A stretch of 31,670 nt of DNA from Acidobacteriota bacterium (GTDB lineage Bacteria; Acidobacteriota; Terriglobia; Terriglobales; Acidobacteriaceae), in assembly GCA_021780095.1 (NCBI GenBank), contig JAJXZK010000097.1:1-31670 (forward strand). The letters run 5' to 3'. Below are positions 9,455 through 16,806 of the stretch, in pieces; position 1 is the stretch's first letter, and every line of letters begins with the position of its first letter. The notes under the pieces were generated by a model. It searched no databases. It worked only from the letters and a program-made list of their open reading frames with translations, and was not told where the DNA came from. Position numbers and translations under genes: made by a program.

Positions 9455-10747
9455 ATGTCGAACTCTGAATTGTTCTCTGTGCTGTTCAGCCTGCTGCTGC
9501 TCGTCGGGCTGGCGCAGCTACTAGGCTATGTGTTTGTCAGGCTGCGGCAACCAAAGGTCATCGGCGAAATCCTGGCTGGCGTCGTGCTTGGACCCGCATT
9601 GTTTGGCAGGTTGCCCTACGTTGCTCAACTTTTTAAATCTGCAGATGCGGGTCACACGCTGGGTTTTGTCTACTGGATGGGACTGCTGCTATTGATGTTC
9701 CTATCAGGTGCGGAAACTCAGGAACTGTTCGGCGGAGAAGAAAGACGTCAAGTGAGCTGGCTGGTCATCGTCGGCACCGGCCTTCCTTTCGTTCTGGGGC
9801 TGGCCTTCGGTCCATGGCTCGTCCGACCCTCGCTCGCGGGCCCGCATGGAAATCGGATTTCACTGATTCTGATTCTTGCCGTCGGCGTCGCGGTCACCTC
9901 GGTCCCGGTGGTCTCCAAGATTTTCGCAGACCTGAAAATCCTCCACACGCGGTTTGCGCGGCTGATCCTGGGAGTTGCAGTCCTCGAAGACATCGTGCTC
10001 TGGCTGGTGTTGGCGATCGCCACCTCGCTTGCAGCGAATACCGCGCTGAACAGGCGAGCGATGTCGCTTCACCTGGCAGTGACGGTCGGTTTTTTCGTGC
10101 TCGGATTGACTCTGGTGCCCCGCGCGATCAAGAGAATCAATAAATCCAAATTCAACGTATTCGCGCAACAAACGCCGGTTGCTTATGCGATTGCCGTTTT
10201 GCTGGCATACTGCGTCGTGGCAGGCGCTTTGGATGTCAGCCTCGTATTCGCCGCGTTCCTTGCCGGATTCGCCGTCGTCCATAAAAAACGTAGACTGTTC
10301 GCCGACGCCATGGATGCGATCGGGAAGGTGTCGTTCGCTTTTTTTATTCCGGTCTACTTCGCCATCGTCGGACTGAAACTAGACTTGGTCCGTGGAATCT
10401 CATGGCCGATGATCGGAGCGTTTATCCTTGGCAGTTGCTTGGTCAAGATTCTTGCCGTGTCTGTGGCGGCTCGCTTTGCCGGTTTCCGCGGCCTTGACCT
10501 AATCAACCTCGCGATCACTGCGAACGCGCGGGGAGGACCGGGTATCGTGCTGGCCAGTGTTGCGTTCGATGCCGGTATCATCAGTCCGAAATTTTTCACC
10601 ACGTTGATTCTCGCAGCTGTCCTGACATCGCAAATCGCAGGCGCATGGCTGGACTATGTTATCGACAAGGGTTGGCCGCTGCTGAGTCCTGCAGTCAATG
10701 CAACAACGTTGATCGTCCCGGGCGTTGAAATTCCTCCCTCAATCTGA
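9455..10747 (+). CDS. Cation:proton antiporter, CPA2 family
   Basis: ATG 9455 is preferred over upstream in-frame codons because GGGGG at 9443-9447 lies 7 bases before it. The 430-residue product is almost entirely hydrophobic helices, about 11-13 by eye. It shows the CPA2 opening 'RQPKVIGEILAGVVLGP' (31-47), an internal 'AVLEDIVLWLVLAI' helix, and 'ANARGGPGIVLA' near residue 356. CPA2 antiporters exchange Na+ or K+ for H+ across the inner membrane. Glu178-Asp179 sit where electrogenic members have Asp-Asp and Kef-type members have Gln-Asp, so the ion and stoichiometry are uncertain. No RCK/TrkA-N regulatory domain follows, so it resembles the short NapA/GerN-like forms rather than KefB/KefC. 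It ends facing a convergent phosphoesterase gene. Confidence 0.88.
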   Translation: MSNSELFSVLFSLLLLVGLAQLLGYVFVRLRQPKVIGEILAGVVLGPALFGRLPYVAQLFKSADAGHTLGFVYWMGLLLLMFLSGAETQELFGGEERRQVSWLVIVGTGLPFVLGLAFGPWLVRPSLAGPHGNRISLILILAVGVAVTSVPVVSKIFADLKILHTRFARLILGVAVLEDIVLWLVLAIATSLAANTALNRRAMSLHLAVTVGFFVLGLTLVPRAIKRINKSKFNVFAQQTPVAYAIAVLLAYCVVAGALDVSLVFAAFLAGFAVVHKKRRLFADAMDAIGKVSFAFFIPVYFAIVGLKLDLVRGISWPMIGAFILGSCLVKILAVSVAARFAGFRGLDLINLAITANARGGPGIVLASVAFDAGIISPKFFTTLILAAVLTSQIAGAWLDYVIDKGWPLLSPAVNATTLIVPGVEIPPSI

Positions 10748-11088
10748 AATTCGCGAGCGACCACAACTTGTCAGAAACAACCTGATATGGCCGCATCCTG
10801 TCATTGTCCTCATGCTCCAAATACGGCAATCCTATTCGCAGCCGGTAACGCAGGAACCTATGCTACGCACAGCATGAGAAAGTCTTGCCTGCTTCTCGAA
10901 AACAATTTACTTCAAGCGGCGCCCGCACGTCTCGACTCAGCCGGTTTGATTCGATTACCCGACGGCGAGATTTCTACACGCCCGAACAATTCCGGCTGGC
11001 ATCCTATTGCAAATGATTTGCGCTGCCGCAAATTGCAGTCGCCGGCCTGATCTTGAGCGGTCGAGGAGGGAGCAACGATCCGCCGTAT
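10748..11088. other. Convergent intergenic region
   Basis: This 341-bp stretch lies between the 3' ends of the antiporter and the second phosphoesterase gene. It holds two hairpin-forming dyads (11016-11033, and 11081-11096, which overlaps the minus-strand stop codon). A possible 87-codon reading frame at 10787-11050 has no Shine-Dalgarno and no recognisable product, and I do not call it a gene. Confidence 0.6.
11016..11033. terminator. Possible bidirectional hairpin between convergent genes
   Basis: ATTTGCG (11016-11022) and CGCAAAT (11027-11033) form a perfect 7-bp stem around the tetraloop CTGC. The position between two convergent genes suits a bidirectional terminator, but no clean T-run follows on either strand. 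Confidence 0.35.
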
Positions 11089-13068
11089 TTACGGCGAAGG
11101 CGATCCGCAGGCCGATGCGAGCAGATCACAAATGTCGCCGCTCTGCTGCTCCCGCGCATGCTGTATCGGAGCGGGGATTTGTCCAAGATTCCAATTCCAC
11201 TGAATAAACCGCAGGATTGAAACGAAATCCATCTGCTTATGCGAGATGTAATTGGTTTTGGCGTAGGGCGAAATGATCATGACCGGCACCCTCATTCCAA
11301 GGCCTTGGCCACCTGGACCAAATGGATTGCCAGAAAGCTGCGGCGGCGGAACGTGATCGTACCAGCCGCCACTTTCATCGAAGAGCACAATGATCGCGGT
11401 GCTCTGCCATTCGCCCGAGTTCTTGACTGCCTGGACGACATTGTCGAGAAATTCAATTCCGTTTAGGACGTTACCGCCGCCCGGATGCGTGTCCCTGGCT
11501 CCATCAGGTTGAATCCAATAAACGGATGGAAGTGTGCCACTCGTCAGCATCGATCGGAATGAAGATAACGTGAAGTTCTGCGTGTGTTCGGAATTCGCCG
11601 TACTGGTGAAGTACTGAAAGGGCTCTTCCTGCGGAACGTAATCGGTACAGGTCCCGTTTTGCGAGTTCACGAAATTTATCTCGGAATACGCCCACGAAAT
11701 CTGCTTCGCCGTAAGTTGGTCTCCCACGTTGGTTTCCGTAAGAGGAACTGCGATAGTGCCGCCCCCCTGCTGTTGCTGCTCGACGGCGCTACACGGATCA
11801 TAAAAAGGAAGACTTCCAGAAGTCCGTTCGCTATCGACGGTGGCGGAAACCAGTTCCAATTCCTGTGCAGGCTCGCTGGACATGACAGACATAAAGAAAT
11901 TGTCCGCCAGCGCATATTGCTTGGCATAGTTCCACAGGGTGCTGATTCCGTACGGCTTGTTATCGCTGGTCATACCCGAGAGCGAAGTGTCGAAGTATTG
12001 CATGGCAAGATCGCCTTCCTCGAAGGCGAATTTATCCATTTTGCCGCCATCCCAGCTCGCCGCATAAACGCGCTGATCGTGGGCCAAGTCCGTGGTCGTG
12101 AGCGAGGTGATTACAGTTGGCGATATGGTATTTCCCGCCGCATCCACCTGGTAGTAGCTGGGCAACGCGGCATTCAATCCGTTCGCGCCGGGGAATGTGC
12201 CGAACAAATTATCCAACGTATGGTTTTGCATCATCAGGATAATCAAATGCGTAATCGGCGAGTTGGTAACGCCTTGCATTTCCACGGTCACAGTTGTAGA
12301 CGAAGTTGCGCTGCCACCGGGTCCGGTAGCCGTCAAAGTGTATTGAGTGGTATTCGTTGGGCTGACAACTGTCGTTCCTGAGGACGAAACGACGCCGATG
12401 CCTTGATCGATAGATACAGTTGTCGCATTCGTCGTGGTCCAGGTCAGGGTTGAGGTCTCTCCCGCCGTGATGGACGAAGGTGAGGCAGAGAGTTGCGCGG
12501 TCGGCATCGAGCTTTTCACGGTGACGGTAGCAGTCGCGGTGACGGTGCCGCTGCTGCCAGTCGCGGTCAAAGTGTAGGTCGTCGTCGCGGCTGGACTCAC
12601 TGTCGTCGAACCGGACGCAGCGACGGTTCCGATTCCGTTGTCAATGGAAACGCTTGTGGCGTTCGTGGTACTCCAGGTCAATGTCGCGGAATTCCCGAGT
12701 GTGATGGTTGTCGGAGCGGCGGTCAGCTTCGCTGTCGCAGGGTTTGCTTTCACGGTAACAGTCGCGACGGAAGTCGCGGTGCCGTTGACGCTGGTCGCGG
12801 TCAAGGTATATTCCGTGGTGGACGATGGACTGACCGCCAGGGATCCTGATGGAGCAACGACACCGATGCCGTTATCGATTGAAACGGTGGAGGCATACGC
12901 AGTGGTCCACGACAAGGTCGTAGATTTGCCGGGGGCGACCGTCGCCGGCGAGGCAGTGATAGCAGCCGTCGGGACGACAGGCGGTTGTGCTGGAAGTAAA
13001 CCAGCGCCGCGGCAACCGGACATCAAGCCCGCGGAGACACAGACTGCAACAACAAACAAGCGCTTCAT
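11089..13068 (-). CDS. Lipoprotein with three Ig-like repeats and a divergent phosphoesterase domain
   Basis: The start at 13068 gives a compact lipoprotein signal peptide ending MSGC (Cys19); an in-frame ATG at 13089 is possible, but a candidate promoter would start transcription near it. Residues 33-266 form three Ig-like repeats with 'SIDNGIG' or 'SIDQGIG' cores, a different repeat type from those in the phosphoesterase protein ending at 9406. The rest is a PLC/AcpA-type phosphoesterase domain: 'MMQNHTLDNLFG', 'FMSVMSSEPAQELELVSA', and 'LFDESGGWYDHVPPP'. By hand alignment, the metal-ligand Glu is Gln281 and the nucleophile position is Glu399 beside Ser398, while the Asp-Glu metal pair and 'YDHVPPP' are kept. 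It could be an altered-specificity enzyme or a non-catalytic binding protein. The product is 659 residues, likely anchored at the membrane and facing the periplasm or outside. Confidence 0.85.
   Translation of the reverse strand: MKRLFVVAVCVSAGLMSGCRGAGLLPAQPPVVPTAAITASPATVAPGKSTTLSWTTAYASTVSIDNGIGVVAPSGSLAVSPSSTTEYTLTATSVNGTATSVATVTVKANPATAKLTAAPTTITLGNSATLTWSTTNATSVSIDNGIGTVAASGSTTVSPAATTTYTLTATGSSGTVTATATVTVKSSMPTAQLSASPSSITAGETSTLTWTTTNATTVSIDQGIGVVSSSGTTVVSPTNTTQYTLTATGPGGSATSSTTVTVEMQGVTNSPITHLIILMMQNHTLDNLFGTFPGANGLNAALPSYYQVDAAGNTISPTVITSLTTTDLAHDQRVYAASWDGGKMDKFAFEEGDLAMQYFDTSLSGMTSDNKPYGISTLWNYAKQYALADNFFMSVMSSEPAQELELVSATVDSERTSGSLPFYDPCSAVEQQQQGGGTIAVPLTETNVGDQLTAKQISWAYSEINFVNSQNGTCTDYVPQEEPFQYFTSTANSEHTQNFTLSSFRSMLTSGTLPSVYWIQPDGARDTHPGGGNVLNGIEFLDNVVQAVKNSGEWQSTAIIVLFDESGGWYDHVPPPQLSGNPFGPGGQGLGMRVPVMIISPYAKTNYISHKQMDFVSILRFIQWNWNLGQIPAPIQHAREQQSGDICDLLASACGSPSP
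12271..12972 (-). repeat. Three tandem Ig-like repeats
   Basis: Three units of roughly 78 codons follow one another directly after the lipoprotein signal. Each has a 'TLTWTTTNAT'-type strand, a 'VSIDxGIG' turn, and a 'TTxYTLTATG' strand. They are closer to each other than to the 83-residue repeats at 5339-7837. Confidence 0.85.
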
Positions 13069-13092
13069 GGCCCAGTACACGCTCACCATCCT

Positions 13093-13121
13093 TGTATATT
13101 CGTGACGGTCTTAGCGTCCAA
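13093..13121 (-). promoter_or_regulatory. Candidate sigma-70-type promoter
   Basis: Read on the minus strand, TTGGAC (13121-13116) and TATACA (13098-13093) are 17 bp apart. A start of transcription near 13086 would leave a leader of about 18 bases before ATG 13068 and would cut into ATG 13089, which supports the shorter lipoprotein start. The matches to consensus are partial. Confidence 0.35.
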
Positions 13122-13237
13122 AAATCAAACCGGCGAAAGGAACGCGAAAATCGGACTAACTACCCCTCAGCAAAGTTGCGCTGAACCGGGAATATTCTAA
13201 TTCGCAGTTTAGATGCCCTGCTGTCCACGCAAGATGC

Positions 13238-13280
13238 TCGAGCAGGATGGATTGGGACTCGCGCAACCCATCCTGCTCGA
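13238..13280. terminator. Long hairpin after the DUF5666-like gene
   Basis: Arms 13238-13254 and 13264-13280 can pair over 17 bp with one mismatch around a 9-base loop; the outer part reads TCGAGCAGGATGG. It starts 5 bases beyond the minus-strand stop codon at 13286-13288. There is no T-run, so it may be a 3'-end stabilising or Rho-assisted structure rather than a classical intrinsic terminator. Confidence 0.55.
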
Positions 13281-13285
13281 ATGAA

Positions 13286-14158
13286 CTAAAGGATCTCCGC
13301 CCCAGTGGCCACATAATGGGAACCATCGAAGTTTGCGGTCACCTTCATATGTGCTCCGATGTGAAGATCACGACTCATTGGAAATCGGTTCCGATCGAAA
13401 ACGATCGAATAACTTTGATCATCCTTGGGATCGAGCAGAACCAGGCGGTTGGCGGCCAGATCCAGCGAAACCACATTGCCAGTAAACACAAAGGACGATC
13501 CCGGGGCGGCTAGAATCGAGATTTGTCGTGCAAGGCCACGTCCGCTATTGTTGGAGTCGAACTTGACGGATACCAAAGTTCCCCTCACTAAGTCTTGCAA
13601 GCCGGCGCTGGGCGAAGACACGATAACCTGGCCGACGCCAACGACTGACGTTTCAGACGAAACGTGCAGGGTGATGGGCTGGCCAGAGAGTGCCGCAGTT
13701 ACGACTAATAGGCCGGTGCCCGCATCGTAAGTCAGCACTTGCCCCTGGCACTCGCCCCCCGGCGCCTGCGACAAGATGTGGATGCTCAAAGCAAAAATCT
13801 TGGTGCCATCCAATACTGTCTCCACCGAGGCGTGGTCCTGGGCATGCAGGTCGCCCGGAGAGGCTTTCACTCCATCGCGGTATACGTGGGTTCGTTCGTC
13901 AAACAAAATTTTCATGGGCTTGGTGCCGTAAACGCCCAGGATTAGCTGGTCACGAACCGGGTCGACACTGCGAATCGTGCCACCCTCCACCGTGCTGCTT
14001 CCCTTCGGAGGCGGAGGCAAAGCCGAGTGATCGACTGTGCCGGTCCGGGTGGGTGGGGCTGGTTGGAGGTGGGCATTTTGGCGCAAGTTTTGTGCGACCA
14101 CCGATACCTGTGCCAATGTCATGCTGGCTAGAACCATTCCGGCGAATAAACGAAGCAT
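13286..14158 (-). CDS. Secreted protein of three DUF5666-like beta modules
   Basis: The start at ATG 14158 gives a normal signal peptide (residues 1-23, 'FAGMVLASMTLAQ') and has an AGGGTG about 8 bases upstream; a longer reading from 14272 would put 38 polar residues in front of it. After a Pro-rich linker (residues 32-55) there are three similar beta-rich modules at about 56-130, 136-217 and 223-290. Each begins with G-x-I/V-x-S/T-x-D and includes an L-x-V/L strand and a V-x-V/F step, as in DUF5666 proteins. The function of DUF5666 is not known; the fold suggests a small-ligand or polymer-binding barrel. There are only single Cys and no catalytic motif. It should be periplasmic or secreted. 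It is transcribed away from the TPR gene that starts at 14388. Confidence 0.7.
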   Translation of the reverse strand: MLRLFAGMVLASMTLAQVSVVAQNLRQNAHLQPAPPTRTGTVDHSALPPPPKGSSTVEGGTIRSVDPVRDQLILGVYGTKPMKILFDERTHVYRDGVKASPGDLHAQDHASVETVLDGTKIFALSIHILSQAPGGECQGQVLTYDAGTGLLVVTAALSGQPITLHVSSETSVVGVGQVIVSSPSAGLQDLVRGTLVSVKFDSNNSGRGLARQISILAAPGSSFVFTGNVVSLDLAANRLVLLDPKDDQSYSIVFDRNRFPMSRDLHIGAHMKVTANFDGSHYVATGAEIL

Positions 14159-14301
14159 TTGCCACACCCTGCCCGATCCATGATTTTCAGTATCTCTGTT
14201 TGATGGCGACAAGCGGCTAGGGGTGGCTTTGCCCAATTGCTGGTGCAAAGTTCCATCAGCGGGGACTCTCAAGAATAGGTGTTTCGGCTTGGCAACACAT
14301 T

Positions 14302-14331
14302 TTGATATAGCGCATCTTAACTATCTATTAA
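14302..14331 (+). promoter_or_regulatory. Candidate promoter for the TPR/nucleotidyltransferase/TonB run
   Basis: TTGATA (14302-14307) and TATTAA (14326-14331) are 18 bp apart in a locally A/T-rich stretch, about 50 bases ahead of the next start codon. AGGTGA at 14373-14378 is a good ribosome-binding site 9 bases before ATG 14388. Confidence 0.45.
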
Positions 14332-14387
14332 CAGTGCCCCCCACATGGCTCGCACCTCCAAGTCGAGCCGAAAGGTGAAAGCCCCCT

Positions 14388-15563
14388 ATGTCTGTGATTC
14401 GTCTTCGACTACTGGCCGCAATTGTGGTGATCACAGGCACCGGATTCCACCATGCCTCGGGAAAGGATCTCCGCATTACGCTGCCAAAACATAGCCAACT
14501 GACACCCGTACAGCGATTGAATCGCGAAGGGGTCGATGCGGTTCGCCGGCACCAATATGAAAAAGCCGAAGCGATCTTCTACAAGGCTTATCTGTACGAC
14601 GCTGCGGACCCTTTCACCCTAAACAACCTGGGCTACATTTCCGAGCTTCAAGGGAAACTGGACCGCGCTCAGAAATTTTATGCAATGGCCGGAGAACAAG
14701 GCAGTACGGCCCGGATCGACCTAAGTAGCGCCAAGGATCTGCAAGGAAAGCCGCTCACATTTGCCCTGACCGACTTGAAGGATAAGCCGATGCGGGTGAA
14801 TCGCATGAACGTTGAGGCCATGCAGCTTTTGGCACAGGATCGAAATTTTGAGGCGGTTGTGATGCTTCGACAAGCCCTGGCGCTTGATCCGCAGAATCCT
14901 TTCACACTCAACAATCTGGGAGTAGCGCAGGAAGCCACCGGAAACCTTACAGGGGCATTGCAGCAATATGATGCGGCTGCCGATTCTCACTCGACGGAAC
15001 CCGTGGTGGTTACGCTGAACCGCGCCACCAGAGGAAAACCTATCAGCGAGGTTGCCGCCGCGAGTGCCAGTCAACTAAGGAAGCGTATTCATAACCAAGG
15101 CGACACCGAGTTGCAGGCAAGAATGTTGACGTTGCATGGAGTTTTTGCAGCCAACCAAAATGACTGGTCCGCGGCGAAAAAGGACTTTCTGCAAGCCTAC
15201 TCGCTCGATCCGCATAGTGCGTTTTCGATCAACAATCTCGGATATGTGGCCGAGAAAGACGGAGATCTTGAGACGGCTCAGTTCTTCTACTCCAAAGCGC
15301 GTAACGCCAATAACGCAAAGGCTCGCATTGGGCTGGCTACAGAGGGTTCGGTCGAAGGCGAGGATCTGAATCACGTTGCCAGCGCCAGCACCCAGAAAGT
15401 GGATAGCCAGATCCACGCCTACAGACAAGCGGCACGCCAACAATCAGGTCCCATCGAGTTAATTCATCGTGGTCATCATCCGGTAGAACCGAGCGAAGCC
15501 CCCATCCAGCCTTCGGCGCCGGCAGTTCCAAAGAATGAAATACCGGCACCTAATTCAAACTGA
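14388..15563 (+). CDS. Secreted TPR protein with three repeated modules
   Basis: The 391-residue product has a signal peptide (residues 1-25, cleavage near 'ASG-K'). Three modules repeat with a spacing of 96 and then 107-108 residues. Each has a TPR pair containing 'FTLNNLGY' (76-83), 'FTLNNLGV' (172-179) or 'FSINNLGY' (279-286), followed about 36 residues after the block's end by a short motif: QGKPL (119-123), RGKPI (215-219) and EGEDL (323-327). The C-terminal 60 residues are polar and Pro-rich. TPRs bind other proteins, so a periplasmic scaffold or adaptor role is likely, but no partner can be named. The next gene begins within or just after its stop codon, so the two are probably co-transcribed. 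Confidence 0.8.
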   Translation: MSVIRLRLLAAIVVITGTGFHHASGKDLRITLPKHSQLTPVQRLNREGVDAVRRHQYEKAEAIFYKAYLYDAADPFTLNNLGYISELQGKLDRAQKFYAMAGEQGSTARIDLSSAKDLQGKPLTFALTDLKDKPMRVNRMNVEAMQLLAQDRNFEAVVMLRQALALDPQNPFTLNNLGVAQEATGNLTGALQQYDAAADSHSTEPVVVTLNRATRGKPISEVAAASASQLRKRIHNQGDTELQARMLTLHGVFAANQNDWSAAKKDFLQAYSLDPHSAFSINNLGYVAEKDGDLETAQFFYSKARNANNAKARIGLATEGSVEGEDLNHVASASTQKVDSQIHAYRQAARQQSGPIELIHRGHHPVEPSEAPIQPSAPAVPKNEIPAPNSN

Positions 15564-15579
15564 GAAAACTACTGCCCAT

Positions 15580-16692
15580 ATGCCTAAGTCCACTGCCCAG
15601 CCCACTTCGTCTAAAACCATGGTCACCCTTTCTCGCCTGCTTTTATCGAAGCATTCGGGCGAAGTATCCGCGCAATCCAACACGGCCCTGAGTTCGGAAA
15701 TCATCGGCATCAGCCGAGAAGAGTTTGACAACCTGGTCGCACTGGCAAATTTGAATCACGTGGTCGTGCGTGGATTCGAGATCGCCCTGAAAATCTTTCG
15801 GGACGCTCAGGACGGCATGCGGGCGGAGTGGGCTGAAACGGCTCTGGTCGAGGAGCGTGCGCGCATCAATAACGCGATCCCCTTCCTGCACGCGATTTGC
15901 ACTGCGTTTCAAGAGGAAGGCCTTGACGTGACCGTGATCAAGTCGCTGGACCACTGGCCCGATCTTGGCAGCGATTTGGATCTGTATACGAATGCGACCC
16001 CGGACAAAGTGGTGCACTTAATGCAGCGGCGCTTCCAGGCGGAGTTGGATGCGAGAAGCTGGGGCGATCGCCTGGCTCGCAAGTGGAACTTCCTGATTCC
16101 CGGATTACCTGAATCCGTCGAAATCCACGTCGGCCGGCTGGGCCAGACGGGAGAGCAGATCACCCTGGCGGATCGTCTGATGGGACGCACCCGTTTGATT
16201 CGCATTGAGAATGACACTTTCCGCGTAACCTCGGCGTCAGATCGGTTGATGATCTCCACGCTGCAACGCATGTACCGGCATTTCTACTTCCGCCTGTGCG
16301 ACATTGTCGACTCGGCAGCACTGGTTGAATCCGGCGCGGTCGACTATGAAGACCTGCGATATTCCGCAACTGCCTCCGGCATCTGGGAGGGCGTCGCAAC
16401 CTACCTGGTGATTGTGTCGGACTACGTGAAGCAATATCGCGGCACGGGTCTCAATTTGCCTCGATTCGTCAGAGAATCTTCACGATTCGGCGGCGAAGAG
16501 ATCTTCTTCCGCAAAGATTTTCTGCGGGTACCGATTATGCCGCAATCCGCCAGCCTGTATGGCACCCAATTGACTGGGTTGTTGCGCAAACGCGAGTTGC
16601 ATAGCAGTGCTCGCCTTGGTTTGCTGCCATGGCTGGCAACGGCAGCAGCAGTGGGACAAAAAATTACTGGAAGCGATAAGGGAATTTGGTAA
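15580..16692 (+). CDS. Uncharacterised nucleotidyltransferase-family protein
   Basis: Residues 130-134, GSDLD, followed by 'LYTNA', form the metal-binding G-S-x-D-x-D-type motif of the nucleotidyltransferase superfamily. The context 'VIKSLDHWPDLGSDLDLY' matches the 'K-G ... D-x-D' layout of the PF14907-type uncharacterised nucleotidyltransferases. There is no signal peptide or membrane segment, so it is cytosolic. Members of this group are often found in polysaccharide or peptide-product clusters, but their reaction is not established. The start is uncertain: ATG 15580 avoids overlap with the TPR gene; ATG 15535 would overlap it by 29 bases, and ATG 15619 is also in frame; none has a strong Shine-Dalgarno. 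From 15580 the product is 370 residues. Confidence 0.7.
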   Translation: MPKSTAQPTSSKTMVTLSRLLLSKHSGEVSAQSNTALSSEIIGISREEFDNLVALANLNHVVVRGFEIALKIFRDAQDGMRAEWAETALVEERARINNAIPFLHAICTAFQEEGLDVTVIKSLDHWPDLGSDLDLYTNATPDKVVHLMQRRFQAELDARSWGDRLARKWNFLIPGLPESVEIHVGRLGQTGEQITLADRLMGRTRLIRIENDTFRVTSASDRLMISTLQRMYRHFYFRLCDIVDSAALVESGAVDYEDLRYSATASGIWEGVATYLVIVSDYVKQYRGTGLNLPRFVRESSRFGGEEIFFRKDFLRVPIMPQSASLYGTQLTGLLRKRELHSSARLGLLPWLATAAAVGQKITGSDKGIW

Positions 16693-16765
16693 TCGGCAAT
16701 TCGTTCGGACGAATCCAAGGTATAGAGTGCGCTGCGGATTGGAACGGAACTCGTTATTCATTTTT

Positions 16766-16806
16766 GAAGGAGATGCTGGGGTTTTCCTTCCCAGCGAACA
16801 GTTATG
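16766..16806 (+). promoter_or_regulatory. Ribosome-binding site with a hairpin spacer
   Basis: The strong Shine-Dalgarno GAAGGAG (16766-16772) is 31 bases before the only usable TonB start, ATG 16804; the frame is closed by TGA at 16765. Between them GCTGGG (16775-16780) pairs perfectly with CCCAGC (16790-16795) around a 9-base loop. Folding leaves 2 + 8 = 10 unpaired bases between the Shine-Dalgarno and ATG, a normal spacing. Confidence 0.5.

Noticed and set aside
10787..11050. 87-codon frame between the antiporter and the second phosphoesterase
   Set aside because: It has no Shine-Dalgarno, no signal or domain, and a composition unlike neighbouring genes.
11584..12381. 265-codon frame on the + strand
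   Set aside because: It is wholly antisense to the phosphoesterase lipoprotein, whose motifs are unmistakable.
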